Shown here piece by piece: positions 54,510 to 63,444 of a stretch of 64,000 nt of DNA (position 1 is the first letter of the stretch; the number at the start of each line of letters is the position of its first letter). The notes beneath the pieces are model-generated. The model was not told the origin of the DNA. It saw nothing but the letters and a program-made list of their open reading frames with translations, and did not search any database. The DNA is from Exiguobacterium aurantiacum DSM 6208 (GTDB lineage Bacteria > Bacillota > Bacilli > Exiguobacteriales > Exiguobacteriaceae), in the NCBI RefSeq assembly GCF_000702585.1, contig NZ_JNIQ01000001.1, forward strand, positions 1,555,001 through 1,619,000. Reading direction: 5' to 3'. The position numbers and the translations under genes are program-made.

Positions 54510-56041
54510 GAAGTGATCCTCTCCTCTATCCGTAACTCGATTGACATTTCAATCACTCGCTCCAAATGTTTCTTATGGCGAATGCCGCGCTGTACTTCAA
54601 ACCGTGGGGATGTGGCCGTATGAAGGGTGAACACGAGCCCGTCGTCTGCTACGTCGACGTCGATATTCTCGACGACTTGTCGTTCGGTCAAGTCGAAGGC
54701 ATCGACGAGCTTGACGATCGAGCCGAGCAGCTCAAGGCTTCTCAACATCTTCGAATCGAACCATTCTGGGAATCCTTCGATATGTTGGTCGAGCAGGCGA
54801 CGTGACTTATAAGACGAGACTAAGGCGAGTGCGAGCCGGTCCTCATTGTTCAACCCTTTGAAGTCGCTCGTCGTGATCAAGTGGAACGTGTGGTCGCTCT
54901 TATTGTTATGGTCGATATATTCCCCGACGTAGGCGAGGCGGCACGCGCCTTCCAATAGGCCCGGTTCGTACGGTTTCGGCTTGATCGCTTTTGCCTCAAT
55001 TAGTCCGGTATAGATTTGGCGTGCCAAGTGGATGAGGTGGCGGTGCCGGGTCGGGTCGACGTCGTATTGGTTTTCAAAGTGACGGAAGCTCTCTTCCTTT
55101 ACATCGGCGAACCGGACCTCGTTGTTCGCCTTTAAGTAATATTCATAAAACAGCCCTTCCCGCAAACCGTTGTTGCTCATCGTGAACTCAGGCACTTTCA
55201 AATAACGGGCCAGCTCCGCGATGGCGGTCACGGCCGGGCCGATGATGTCGACTCGGTCTTTCGATAACCCGTCGAGCCGGCCGAGTTGTTTACTCGACGT
55301 GGCGACGAGTTCTTCAACGACTTGATCGAGCCGCTCGGCGTCAATCGTGTATTGATGAATGCCTTCAAGCGGGAAATGCGACATCGACTGTTCGACGCGG
55401 ACCAAGTTTCGGGCCGTCCCGCCGACACCGACGAGCGGTACACCGTGCGGTTCGAGCCAATCGAGTTGTTTGAATGATTTTTTTAAAAACGAGACGAGTT
55501 GTTTACGTTCTTCTTTCGTCATGACGTCGCCTTTCATGAAGTCGTTCGTCAGTGTGACGGCACCGAACGGGAAGCTATGATAGAAAACGAGCTCACGGTC
55601 TCTAAAGTACGTCACTTCCATCGAACCGCCGCCGATATCGACCGAATAACCGTCCTCGACATAGGTCGAGTTGACGATGGCCGAATATCCATAAAACGCT
55701 TCTTCATAATCGCTCAACAACCGAATCTCAATCCCGGTCGCCTGACGCACTTCTTCTAATATGGCGTCCGAATTGTCGGCGTTACGAATCGCCGCTGTCG
55801 CCACCGGCAACGTCTCTTTGACGTCATGATGATCGTTCAGGCTTACAAAATGTCGCAACGTCTCGATCAACGAAGCGATACCGTCCGAGGACAACTCATT
55901 CGCTTCCGTGATATGGCTCGACAATCGCGCAACTTCTTTCACGTTCAATCGTTCAAAGTACTGTCCGTGCCCATTCACTTCGAATATGACGTTACGGATC
56001 GAGTTCGACCCGATATCAATGACTGCTAATTTTTTCTCCAC
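54506..56041 (-). CDS. ppx: Ppx/GppA family exopolyphosphatase
   Basis: This enzyme removes terminal phosphates from polyphosphate; a pppGpp phosphatase activity is also possible for the family. The protein has 511 residues. It belongs to the actin-like ASKHA fold: phosphate 1 loop VIDIGSNSIRNVIF at the N-terminus and the second loop SVDIGGGSMEVTYF, followed by a helical HD-like C-terminal domain. The GTG at 56041 follows AGAGGGGG; upstream in-frame starts have no such site. It is the first gene of the ppx-ppk operon. Confidence 0.93.
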   Translation of the reverse strand: MEKKLAVIDIGSNSIRNVIFEVNGHGQYFERLNVKEVARLSSHITEANELSSDGIASLIETLRHFVSLNDHHDVKETLPVATAAIRNADNSDAILEEVRQATGIEIRLLSDYEEAFYGYSAIVNSTYVEDGYSVDIGGGSMEVTYFRDRELVFYHSFPFGAVTLTNDFMKGDVMTKEERKQLVSFLKKSFKQLDWLEPHGVPLVGVGGTARNLVRVEQSMSHFPLEGIHQYTIDAERLDQVVEELVATSSKQLGRLDGLSKDRVDIIGPAVTAIAELARYLKVPEFTMSNNGLREGLFYEYYLKANNEVRFADVKEESFRHFENQYDVDPTRHRHLIHLARQIYTGLIEAKAIKPKPYEPGLLEGACRLAYVGEYIDHNNKSDHTFHLITTSDFKGLNNEDRLALALVSSYKSRRLLDQHIEGFPEWFDSKMLRSLELLGSIVKLVDAFDLTERQVVENIDVDVADDGLVFTLHTATSPRFEVQRGIRHKKHLERVIEMSIELRIEERITS

Positions 56042-56063
56042 GAAAAATCCCCCTCTATGCGTT

Positions 56064-56092
56064 ACTATCAGTTTACAACGAATCCACCTCAA
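56064..56092 (-). promoter_or_regulatory. ppx-ppk promoter
   Basis: On the minus strand TTGAGG (56087-56092), a 17-base spacer and GATAGT (56064-56069) form a moderate sigma-A promoter. Confidence 0.55.
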
Positions 56093-56094
56093 AC

Positions 56095-56113
56095 TCACAT
56101 GGATTTCATGTGA
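56095..56113. promoter_or_regulatory. perfect inverted repeat at the ppx promoter
   Basis: TCACATG-N5-CATGTGA is a perfect 7+7 inverted repeat of 19 bases adjoining the ppx -35 and about 28 bases upstream of the znuC -35. Size and placement fit the operator of a dimeric regulator. It does not match the Zur consensus; a Pho-type direct repeat is not seen. Confidence 0.55.
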
Positions 56114-56140
56114 AGATGTGTATAACACATCGTCTCAAAC

Positions 56141-56169
56141 TTGAAGCGATGCTTAATATTCTGTATAAT
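56141..56169 (+). promoter_or_regulatory. promoter of znuC-znuB-zur
   Basis: TTGAAG (56141-56146), a 17-base spacer and a perfect TATAAT (56164-56169). The probable Zur box begins 14 bases after the -10, so it covers the start of transcription. Confidence 0.82.
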
Positions 56170-56182
56170 ACAGACGCCAAGC

Positions 56183-56203
56183 AAGTAGAAATGATTACGA
56201 TTT
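56183..56203 (+). promoter_or_regulatory. probable Zur box
   Basis: AAGTAGAAAT-G-ATTACGATTT matches the 7-1-7-type Zur consensus of B. subtilis (AAATCGTAAT-N-ATTACGATTT) perfectly in the right half and at seven of ten bases in the left half. It lies between promoter and start codon of an operon that encodes Zur itself, so zinc-dependent autorepression is likely. Confidence 0.8.
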
Positions 56204-56226
56204 ATTTAATGAGAGAAGGTTATCTT

Positions 56227-56985
56227 ATGACGACATCTGTCGTAAAACTAGACCACGTTTCATATTATTATGAAGGTACGGCCGCGTTGCAGAACGTGTC
56301 CATCGACATTAAGCAAGGCGATTTCGTCGCCGTCGTCGGGGAGAATGGTTCTGGCAAATCGACGTTGATTCGGTCGATCCTTGGATTGTTGACGCCAAAG
56401 ACGGGTTCTGTCGAGCTGTTCGGTCGCCCGCAAGCCCAATTTAAAGACAAGTCCCGTATCAGTTACGTTTCCCAAAAAGCTGCATCCTTTAACTCGGGGT
56501 TCCCGGTGACGGTCGAAGAAGTCGTCGCCATGGGACGGTATGGACGGCTCGGCTTGTTCAAGCGTCTTAACATCGAGGACCGGGCCGCAATTCAAAACGC
56601 GCTCGAGACGGTGAACATGTGGCAATATCGAGACAAAAAGATTGGCAGCCTGTCCGGTGGCCAGCAACAGCGGGTATTCATCGCTCGCGCCATCGTCAAC
56701 CAACCGGATCTCCTTATCTTGGATGAGCCGACCGTCGGGGTCGACCAGAAACATTTGCGTGACTTCTATGAAGTGCTCCACTTGTTGCGCGAGCACACGA
56801 CGTGCACGTTCATTTTGGTGACGCATGACTTGAACGTCGTGACCGACCTCGTGACGAAAGTCGTCCATCTCGACCGCGGTCGGATGGCGTGCAATTGTGG
56901 ATTGAAAGAGTATAGCGAACTGAGTGAATTGAAGTCGATCAAGCCGTATCCCGTCAAACTGCTCGTTCACGAGGGCACGTCATGA
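56227..56985 (+). CDS. znuC: zinc ABC transporter ATP-binding protein
   Basis: The ATPase of a high-affinity zinc importer, 252 residues. Walker A is GENGSGKST (residues 38-46), the signature LSGGQQQR, Walker B LLILDEP and the switch His in VTHDLN. Similarity to manganese importer ATPases is high, but the Zur box and the zur gene in the same operon point to zinc. The ATG at 56227 follows AGAGAAGG. No binding-protein gene (znuA) is present in the window, so it must be elsewhere. Confidence 0.93.
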   Translation: MTTSVVKLDHVSYYYEGTAALQNVSIDIKQGDFVAVVGENGSGKSTLIRSILGLLTPKTGSVELFGRPQAQFKDKSRISYVSQKAASFNSGFPVTVEEVVAMGRYGRLGLFKRLNIEDRAAIQNALETVNMWQYRDKKIGSLSGGQQQRVFIARAIVNQPDLLILDEPTVGVDQKHLRDFYEVLHLLREHTTCTFILVTHDLNVVTDLVTKVVHLDRGRMACNCGLKEYSELSELKSIKPYPVKLLVHEGTS

Positions 56986-57839
56986 TCGCGGATTTATTCA
57001 CGTACAGCTTTTTACGCTACGCGTTCGTCGCAGCCGTCGTCATCGGGTTTACGGCCCCGCTGATCGGCTCGTTCGTCGTCGTCCGCCGCATGAGTTTGAT
57101 TGCCGACGCCCTGTCACACGTGACGCTCGCCGGCATCTCGCTTAGCCTGTTCCTTGGGCAATACGTGTTGTTGTTCTCGGACTTGAACCCGCTGTATCTC
57201 GGGACGCTCGTCTCGGTGCTCGCGGCGTTAGGTCTCGATTGGCTTCGAAACAAGTACGTTCACTTCCAAGAGTTGTCGATCCCGATCATGATGTCGGCGG
57301 GAATGGGATTGAGCGCGATTTTCATCTCCTTGTCCCGTGGCTTCTCTGTCGACTTATCGACGTTGTTGTTCGGTTCGATCTCAGCGGTCAGTCCATCAGA
57401 CATCGTCTTGATCCTTGCGGTGTCGTTCGTCACGTTGCTCGTCATCACAGTGTTTTATAAGCAACTGTTGTTTTTATCATTCGACGAAGAGCAAGCAAAA
57501 GTATCGGGATTACCGAGTACGTTGCTCCATATGCTGTTCATGTTCGTCGTCGCGCTCGTCATCGCCGTCAGTATGCGCATCGTCGGCACGTTGCTCGTCT
57601 CGAGTCTGATCACGCTGCCCGTCGCGGCGGCGCTCCGGTTCACGAAGAGCTTCAAACAGACGATCATGTGGTCCATCATCTTCGGTGAGGTCGCGACTAT
57701 TGGCGGGCTCGTTCTCGCATACGAACTCGACGTCGCACCGGGGGGCGTCATCGTTCTCCTCGCAGTACTCATCTTGGCGGTCGTGATGGGAATTGAAAAA
57801 GTCGGTACGTTGCAGAAGAAGGAGGCCACACATGAATGA
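56982..57839 (+). CDS. znuB: zinc ABC transporter permease
   Basis: An integral membrane subunit of the ABC-3 family, 285 residues with about eight hydrophobic segments. The family motif ADALSHVTLAGI lies near residue 45, and GTLLVSSLITLPVAAA lies in the second half. It overlaps znuC by 4 bases and zur by 8 bases, so the three products are coupled. Confidence 0.94.
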   Translation: MIADLFTYSFLRYAFVAAVVIGFTAPLIGSFVVVRRMSLIADALSHVTLAGISLSLFLGQYVLLFSDLNPLYLGTLVSVLAALGLDWLRNKYVHFQELSIPIMMSAGMGLSAIFISLSRGFSVDLSTLLFGSISAVSPSDIVLILAVSFVTLLVITVFYKQLLFLSFDEEQAKVSGLPSTLLHMLFMFVVALVIAVSMRIVGTLLVSSLITLPVAAALRFTKSFKQTIMWSIIFGEVATIGGLVLAYELDVAPGGVIVLLAVLILAVVMGIEKVGTLQKKEATHE

Positions 57840-58254
57840 AACAGAACAATTGACACGTTTGCAGTCATCATCGCTCAAAGTGACACCGAAACGAATCGAG
57901 ATGTACGCTTATTTGGCGAACGAAGAACGATACGTCAGTGCGAAGGACGTCCTCGACTATATGCGTTCAAAACATCCGACGATGAGTTTTGACACGGTGT
58001 ATCGCAATTTGAAGTCGTTCGCCGAAGAAGGGCTGCTCGAGGCGACAGAATTGAGCGGAGAGAAGGCGTTCCGTGTCACATGCGGGGCGTCACATCATCA
58101 TCACCACTTGATCTGCCGGGGGTGCGGCAAGACGAAACTGCTCGACTTATGTCCGATGCGATACGTCGAGGCACTCGATCCCGACTTTGAGGTCGTTGAT
58201 CATAAGTTCGAGATTTATGGGTATTGTAAACAATGTAAGGCGGGAAGGGATTGA
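57832..58254 (+). CDS. zur: zinc uptake regulator Zur (Fur family)
   Basis: A Fur-family repressor of 140 residues. The N-terminal winged helix contains TMSFDTVYRNLKSFAEEGLL. The C-terminal dimer domain holds a run of five histidines (88-92) and two structural Cys pairs C95-x-x-C98 and C132-x-x-C135. Position before yqfW is the same as yqfV (zur) in B. subtilis. The ATG at 57832 follows AGAAGGAGG. As the third gene behind a Zur box it is autoregulated. Confidence 0.93.
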   Translation: MNETEQLTRLQSSSLKVTPKRIEMYAYLANEERYVSAKDVLDYMRSKHPTMSFDTVYRNLKSFAEEGLLEATELSGEKAFRVTCGASHHHHHLICRGCGKTKLLDLCPMRYVEALDPDFEVVDHKFEIYGYCKQCKAGRD

Positions 58255-58273
58255 CGCAGTCGATCCCTTTTTT
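58245..58273 (+). terminator. znuCB-zur terminator
   Basis: AAGGGATTGAC / GTCGATCCCTT with a GCA loop and one G-T pair, followed by six T. It overlaps the zur stop codon. Confidence 0.9.
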
Positions 58274-58300
58274 GCTACATAGGAGAAAGGGGCGGAAGAG

Positions 58301-59698
58301 ATGATTTATACGGCGAACGACATCAAACGGACCGACGAGACGGCAGCGAGGCTCGGCATGACTGAAGAAGTGTTGATGGAACGGGCGGCTTCCGCGCTGG
58401 CGAGTCGACTCGCAGTGCCACTGTCCGCGTCCGTGCTCGTCGTCTGTGGCACCGGCAACAACGGCGGAGACGGGTGGGTCGTCGCCCGCGAGCTCGTGCA
58501 GCGCGGCCACGACGTTTTCGTCTGGACACCGCTCGGGGAACCGAAGTCCGCGGCGGCTGCGGCGCACGCCGCTTATGCGAAACAGTTTGTCACCGTCGTG
58601 TCTGAACCGGGACCTACCGACCTCATCATCGATGCGTTGTTCGGGATCGGGCTGGACGGTCCCGTCACCGGACAGGCCCGCGCTGTCATTTCATGGCTGC
58701 GCGACCAAGAGACGCCGATTTTTTCAATCGATGTCCCATCCGGTGTCACAAGTGACGCGGCGGACAGATTCGACGGCCATGCCGTCAAAGCGACGGCGAC
58801 GTATACGTTGCACGGTTATAAACGGAGCACGTTCTTACCGAAAACGGCTCCTTACTATGGAAAGGTCGAACGTGTCGATATCAGGTTGCCGCACACATCT
58901 TCGTGGCGTGTACTGACGGAGGCCGACTTTGACGAGACGTTGCTCGCGCGTGACCTGTTCAGTCATAAAACGACGTACGGCCATGGCCTGTTAATCGGAG
59001 GGAGCACCCACTTGATCGGGGCACCGTTTCTTGCGGCCAAAGCCTCACTCCGCACCGGGATCGGCTTGCTCGACGTGGCGCTCCCGGAAACGGCGTCGCC
59101 TTTAAAAGCGACGCTGCCAGAAGCGATGTACTATGATATCGAGACAATCCCGGAGAAAGACTACGCGGCGACGGCGATCGGCCCCGGCATGATTGAGGGG
59201 GAAACGCTAGAACGAGTTTGGGAATCGGTCCGACAAAAGCAACGTCCATTGATCGTGGATGCTGGTGCGTTGACGGAAAGCCATCTCGAGGCGTCTGGTC
59301 CGATCACGCTCACCCCGCACCCCGGCGAGTTGGCTCGGTTGACGGGGAAATCGGTCGAGGAAATCGAGGATGACCGTTTCGAGGCGGCGCGTCAGTTTGC
59401 GATGAAGCACGGTGTCCATTTGATTTTGAAAGGGACGTATACGTTGATCGTGACGCCGGACGGAAGCGGTGCCGTCAACACGGTCGAAGCGTCGGCGCTC
59501 GCGAAAGGCGGGAGTGGGGACGTCCTGACCGGTATGGCACTCGCGTTATGGGCACGCAGCCGGCGTATCGAACCGAGACACAACCCGAACGAGCAAGCGG
59601 TGCTCTGGCACGCCCTCGCGGCTAGACGAGCGAGTGATCAGATTCACCCGGCGAGCGTTCTCGCGACTGACGTCATCGAGGCGATCGGGCGCATATAA
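58301..59698 (+). CDS. nnrD: bifunctional NAD(P)H-hydrate epimerase / ADP-dependent dehydratase
   Basis: A metabolite-repair enzyme that restores damaged NADH and NADPH hydrates. The protein has 465 residues. The N-terminal epimerase domain (about 1-200, YjeF_N) has CGTGNNGGDGWVVAR and the DVPSGV motif. The C-terminal ADP-dependent dehydratase (about 210-465, ribokinase-like) has TPHPGELARL, LKGTYTLI and the KGGSGDVLTG anion hole. The ATG follows AGGAGAAAGGGG. It stands alone between two terminators. Confidence 0.94.
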   Translation: MIYTANDIKRTDETAARLGMTEEVLMERAASALASRLAVPLSASVLVVCGTGNNGGDGWVVARELVQRGHDVFVWTPLGEPKSAAAAAHAAYAKQFVTVVSEPGPTDLIIDALFGIGLDGPVTGQARAVISWLRDQETPIFSIDVPSGVTSDAADRFDGHAVKATATYTLHGYKRSTFLPKTAPYYGKVERVDIRLPHTSSWRVLTEADFDETLLARDLFSHKTTYGHGLLIGGSTHLIGAPFLAAKASLRTGIGLLDVALPETASPLKATLPEAMYYDIETIPEKDYAATAIGPGMIEGETLERVWESVRQKQRPLIVDAGALTESHLEASGPITLTPHPGELARLTGKSVEEIEDDRFEAARQFAMKHGVHLILKGTYTLIVTPDGSGAVNTVEASALAKGGSGDVLTGMALALWARSRRIEPRHNPNEQAVLWHALAARRASDQIHPASVLATDVIEAIGRI

Positions 59699-59704
59699 GC
59701 ATAT

Positions 59705-59737
59705 AAAAAGAGGAATCTGTGCAGATTCCTCTTTTTT
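59705..59737. terminator. bidirectional terminator between nnrD and yqfW
   Basis: AAAAAGAGGAATCTG and CAGATTCCTCTTTTT pair perfectly around TG, giving T runs on both strands. Confidence 0.93.
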
Positions 59738-60320
59738 AGCGGTTTGAGATTGAATTCGTCGTCTCGAAATGGTTGACGAGATGAAGCGCCTCGCTCCATG
59801 AATGGATGCGACGGACGCCTTCAGGCAACGGTTTGCGGTTGTAGGGCGCGTCAAACAAAAGCACCGGAATTTCGGTCTGCTCATGGATCGAGATGGCGTT
59901 CTCGTAGCGGTCCTCCATGAACAAGTCGAGCGACAGTTCTTTGACGACTCCGACTTTGTCGTGGCTTCCCGTCATGATAAGCGAGTCGAGCGGGAGCGTC
60001 TGTCGTTTGATCCAGTCCTCGGTGACCGAACGGACGGCCTCGCTTCGGGCCGTGACGTAATGAAGACGATGGGACTCACGTATACGCCACAAGACGTCGC
60101 TTACTTCCGTATGGGGGAGCGAGCGACGATAAATCTCTTCCTCGTGTCCGTGCTCGATCATAAACTTCCAAAAATCATGTTGGGTCATATTCGTATACGT
60201 GTGTAGCTCATATTCGGTCGCCTGATGATAATCAATCGCATAACCGAGAGCATCATTCATATAGTGAAAACAGCTTTGCGGGTCCGTGACGGTCCCGTCG
60301 AGATCGATGCCGATATGCAT
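59736..60320 (-). CDS. yqfW: HAD-family nucleotidase, YqfW/NT5C-like
   Basis: A HAD-superfamily phosphatase of 194 residues, probably a 5'-nucleotidase. Motif I is GIDLDGTVTD with the catalytic Asp pair; motif II is YVTARSE; motif IV is MEDRYENA. Size and synteny (near zur and ispG) match YqfW of B. subtilis. The ATG at 60320 follows AGGAGGG. The substrate is not readable from the sequence. Confidence 0.88.
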   Translation of the reverse strand: MHIGIDLDGTVTDPQSCFHYMNDALGYAIDYHQATEYELHTYTNMTQHDFWKFMIEHGHEEEIYRRSLPHTEVSDVLWRIRESHRLHYVTARSEAVRSVTEDWIKRQTLPLDSLIMTGSHDKVGVVKELSLDLFMEDRYENAISIHEQTEIPVLLFDAPYNRKPLPEGVRRIHSWSEALHLVNHFETTNSISNR

Positions 60321-60355
60321 GTTGTTCCCTCCTGACTCATAACGTCTATTGTATC

Positions 60356-60385
60356 AAAAACCCGCTCGGTTGCAACCGAGCGGGT
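60356..60385 (-). terminator. ispG terminator
   Basis: A perfect palindrome ACCCGCTCGGTTG / CAACCGAGCGGGT followed on the minus strand by TTTTT. Confidence 0.9.
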
Positions 60386-60391
60386 GACGTG

Positions 60392-61513
60392 TTATTTCGA
60401 TTGATTGGCGAGTTCTTGCTCTTCGAGTTCACGTGCGGCGAGTTTTTCGGCGACGATGGCGTCGATTTCTTTCTTCAACTCTTCGACCATGGTCGCTTCC
60501 GGAACTTTTCGGATGATCTTGCCGTGGCGGAAGAGCAGTCCTTCGTTACGTGCACCGGCGATTCCGATATCCGCTTCGCGCGCTTCCCCTGGCCCGTTGA
60601 CCGCACATCCGAGCACGGCGACTTTAATGTTGACGTTGATGTTTTGGATGTACTCCTCGACTTCTTTCGCGATAGAAATCAAATCGATTTCAATCCGGCC
60701 ACACGTCGGACACGAGATGAGCGTCGCGGCGTTCGCGGCGAGCCCGAACGACTTGAGCACTTCCTTGGCGACTTTGACTTCTTCGACCGGATCGTCTGAG
60801 AGTGAGACGCGCACCGTCGAACCAATCCCAAGCGAGAGGATTGCGCCGAGGCCGGCAGCTGATTTGAGTGACCCTGAGAAGAGCGGGCCCGACTCGGTGA
60901 TCCCGACGTGGAGTGGATAGTCGAACGTCTTCGCAGCGAGCGTATACGCCTCGAGGGCGAGGTTCACGTCTGACGCTTTGAGCGAGATGATCGTGTTATA
61001 GAAACCGAGGTCTTCAAGGATTTTGACGTGGTGCATCGCACTCTCGACCATGCCTTGGGCCGTCGGGTAACCATATTTCTCGAGGAACTGCTTCTCGAGC
61101 GAGCCGGCGTTGACACCGATTCGAATCGGGATGCCTTTCGCTTTCGCCGCGTTGACGACGGCTTCGACTTTCTCACGACGGCCGATGTTACCCGGGTTGA
61201 TCCGAATTTTATCGACGCCGCTCTCGATCGCCTTGAGTGCTAACTTGTAGTCGAAGTGGATGTCGACGACGAGCGGGATGTTGATGCGACTTTTGATTTC
61301 AGCAAGAGCGTCTGCGGCCCGTTCGTCCGGACAAGCGACACGGACGACTTGGCAACCGGCTTCTTCGAGACGCAAAATCTCGGCGACGGTCGCTTCGACA
61401 TCGTGTGTTTTTGTCGTCGTCATCGACTGGATGACGACTTCGTCTGATCCCCCGATAATGAGGTTGCCGACACGGATCGGACGCGTTAATGAACGGTGTA
61501 AAATTTCTGACAT
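60392..61513 (-). CDS. ispG: 4-hydroxy-3-methylbut-2-en-1-yl diphosphate synthase (GcpE)
   Basis: IspG catalyses the penultimate step of the MEP pathway, using a [4Fe-4S] cluster. The protein has 373 residues. The TIM-barrel N-terminal domain includes [16 protein letters not shown], and the cluster cysteines lie in SCPTCGR and [11 protein letters not shown] near the C-terminus. The ATG at 61513 is 9 bases from GAAGGAG; an ATG two codons earlier is too close to that site. IspH of the same pathway is also in this window. Confidence 0.96.
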   Translation of the reverse strand: MSEILHRSLTRPIRVGNLIIGGSDEVVIQSMTTTKTHDVEATVAEILRLEEAGCQVVRVACPDERAADALAEIKSRINIPLVVDIHFDYKLALKAIESGVDKIRINPGNIGRREKVEAVVNAAKAKGIPIRIGVNAGSLEKQFLEKYGYPTAQGMVESAMHHVKILEDLGFYNTIISLKASDVNLALEAYTLAAKTFDYPLHVGITESGPLFSGSLKSAAGLGAILSLGIGSTVRVSLSDDPVEEVKVAKEVLKSFGLAANAATLISCPTCGRIEIDLISIAKEVEEYIQNINVNIKVAVLGCAVNGPGEAREADIGIAGARNEGLLFRHGKIIRKVPEATMVEELKKEIDAIVAEKLAARELEEQELANQSK

Positions 61514-61734
61514 ATACATAATCTCCTTCTTTTGGAAAGGTTCCAATCGATATAAGATGATAGGTTTCCTATTTATCATAACGAAATGTTTGTGAAAAAG
61601 CACCCAGCAAGCGTTCATGAGATGTGCTCTTTACAAAGTCTAACGTTATCTTAACAGATGCTTCATAATTTTCCACCGTCTCGAGACCGATATATCGGAC
61701 GTAGAGAAAGAATGGAAAGGTGAGGATCGGATTG

Positions 61735-63405
61735 ATGATGTTAAAAAGATGGGGAAGAGGGAAGTGGAGGATCGAACGGAGATTGCAATGGACGCTCATG
61801 CCGATTGTCATCGTCTTATTTTTGACGACGTTCGGATGGTTCGCGTTGCAAGCGGAACGACAGTTGACCACGGAAGTAGAAAAACGGCTGTACCGCGAGG
61901 CGACGGTCGTACGGGAGACGGTCAAGGCGACGTATGGCGCTTACGTCACGAGTGAGAAACTGCTCGCCCGCTCATTGAAATCCACATACATGCAACAAGC
62001 CTCCATCTTGTCGGCGGACGGACTGGAGGCAAGTCAATATTTATTGCGAGACGGTGGGGTGGAACGGCTGACAGGGAAAGAGATTCGGTCGTTCGAGTCT
62101 GATGTCGCCGCCTTGGCAGGGACGGGTCCCCGAGTAATCGAAGGGACGGATACGTTCCTGTCCATTGTGCCGATCCCGGAATTGAAAGCGGATTATATAC
62201 TTGTCGTCTCGAAACAGTCCGTACTCGGAACGATGTGGTCGCTTCGGCAAAGTGTCACCGTCATGATTCTCTTGTCCATGGTAGGCATCATATTATTGCT
62301 CAATCGCATGATTCATCGCGAACTGAGACCGGTGACGTTGTTCGCCGAGCATTTACGAGATGCCGTCAAACGCAGGACGTTCACACCGGTCGACTTGCGG
62401 GCGAAATCGTTCGAGATGAGTCAGCTCGAAGGAGAGTACAACACGTTGATCGGGTTGTGGAATACGTCCATCGATACGATGACGGAGACGTCGACGGCGT
62501 TCGAGTCGAGTTTGCCGACCTTTATGAGCCAGTTAGGGCGGAACGCCGAACAACTGACCGGATTTCAAGAAGTGGTTCGTGCCGTTGAACAGACGAGCGC
62601 ATCGTATCAATCCTATACTGTCGAGACGACAAGCCGTTTTTCAGACGTCACGGATCGAATCAACGAGCTCCAAGAGGATATTCAACGCGTTGATGAGCAG
62701 GCGGAGAGATTGAAACTGACACTCATGGAAGAGCGGTCATCGTTCAGCTCGCTCCAAGGCGTGAGTAGCCAGTTCGAACAGAAAGCGACCTCGATTCGTC
62801 AGCGATTGCTCGAAAGTGAGACAGTATCTGTCGAAGCGGAACGCGCGCTTCAAACGATTTTATCGGTTGCGGCAGCGACGAAAATGTTGGCGCTCAACGC
62901 CTCGATTGAAGCGGCGAGGGCGGGCGAACACGGTAAAGGGTTTGCCGTCGTGGCTCATGAGGTCGGCCAACTCGCGAAAGTGACGAACGATTCGTCGGTG
63001 TCCGGCGTTGCGGCCATAGAGGCAATCCGTCGCGAGCGAGAGGTTACTTTGAAGGATATGGACCTATTAAGCGGAGACATTCTGCGTTTAGGCGAACAAC
63101 TTTTTCGACTCGAAGCAGGAATCGAGACGATTGATCACGGCGTGCGTCATCAAATCGACTTCTATCAATCCATCGGCGACAAGATGGCGAAGACCGGAGC
63201 GGAGTTGTTGCAAATGGCCGAAGCGGTCGAACCACTCCAAGAAATCGGTCGAGCGCTCGATGAGAAGTTAAATGGACTATACGAGGGCGTGTCCGGCTTT
63301 GCGGACGCCCAAACGATGTTGAACGATACAGGCGATGAGCTCGGACATCAAAGTCAACGCCTACAACAAGTATTGTGTGAGCTTGTCCCGACAGAAGAGT
63401 CATAA
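61735..63405 (+). CDS. methyl-accepting chemotaxis protein-like sensor
   Basis: A membrane chemoreceptor-like protein of 556 residues. Membrane segment 1 is about 19-40 and segment 2 about 173-194, with a small extracellular sensor of about 130 residues between them. A long helical coiled-coil region follows, and the signalling tip [25 protein letters not shown] covers about 385-410. The rest of the tip ([11 protein letters not shown]) departs from the usual DEVRKLAE consensus. No chemotaxis genes are adjacent. Start is uncertain among TTG 61732, ATG 61735 and GTG 61720. The leader holds a CCGATATATCGG palindrome at 61687-61698. Confidence 0.85.
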   Translation: MMLKRWGRGKWRIERRLQWTLMPIVIVLFLTTFGWFALQAERQLTTEVEKRLYREATVVRETVKATYGAYVTSEKLLARSLKSTYMQQASILSADGLEASQYLLRDGGVERLTGKEIRSFESDVAALAGTGPRVIEGTDTFLSIVPIPELKADYILVVSKQSVLGTMWSLRQSVTVMILLSMVGIILLLNRMIHRELRPVTLFAEHLRDAVKRRTFTPVDLRAKSFEMSQLEGEYNTLIGLWNTSIDTMTETSTAFESSLPTFMSQLGRNAEQLTGFQEVVRAVEQTSASYQSYTVETTSRFSDVTDRINELQEDIQRVDEQAERLKLTLMEERSSFSSLQGVSSQFEQKATSIRQRLLESETVSVEAERALQTILSVAAATKMLALNASIEAARAGEHGKGFAVVAHEVGQLAKVTNDSSVSGVAAIEAIRREREVTLKDMDLLSGDILRLGEQLFRLEAGIETIDHGVRHQIDFYQSIGDKMAKTGAELLQMAEAVEPLQEIGRALDEKLNGLYEGVSGFADAQTMLNDTGDELGHQSQRLQQVLCELVPTEES

Positions 63406-63406
63406 A

Positions 63407-63444
63407 AACAAAGCTGAAACCGTCAATCCGGTTTCGGCTTTGTT
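63407..63444. terminator. bidirectional terminator after the chemoreceptor-like gene
   Basis: A 16-bp stem AACAAAGCTGAAACCG / CGGTTTCGGCTTTGTT with one G-T pair and a 6-base loop. It lies between convergent genes and reaches into the end of the minus-strand gene. Confidence 0.8.
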
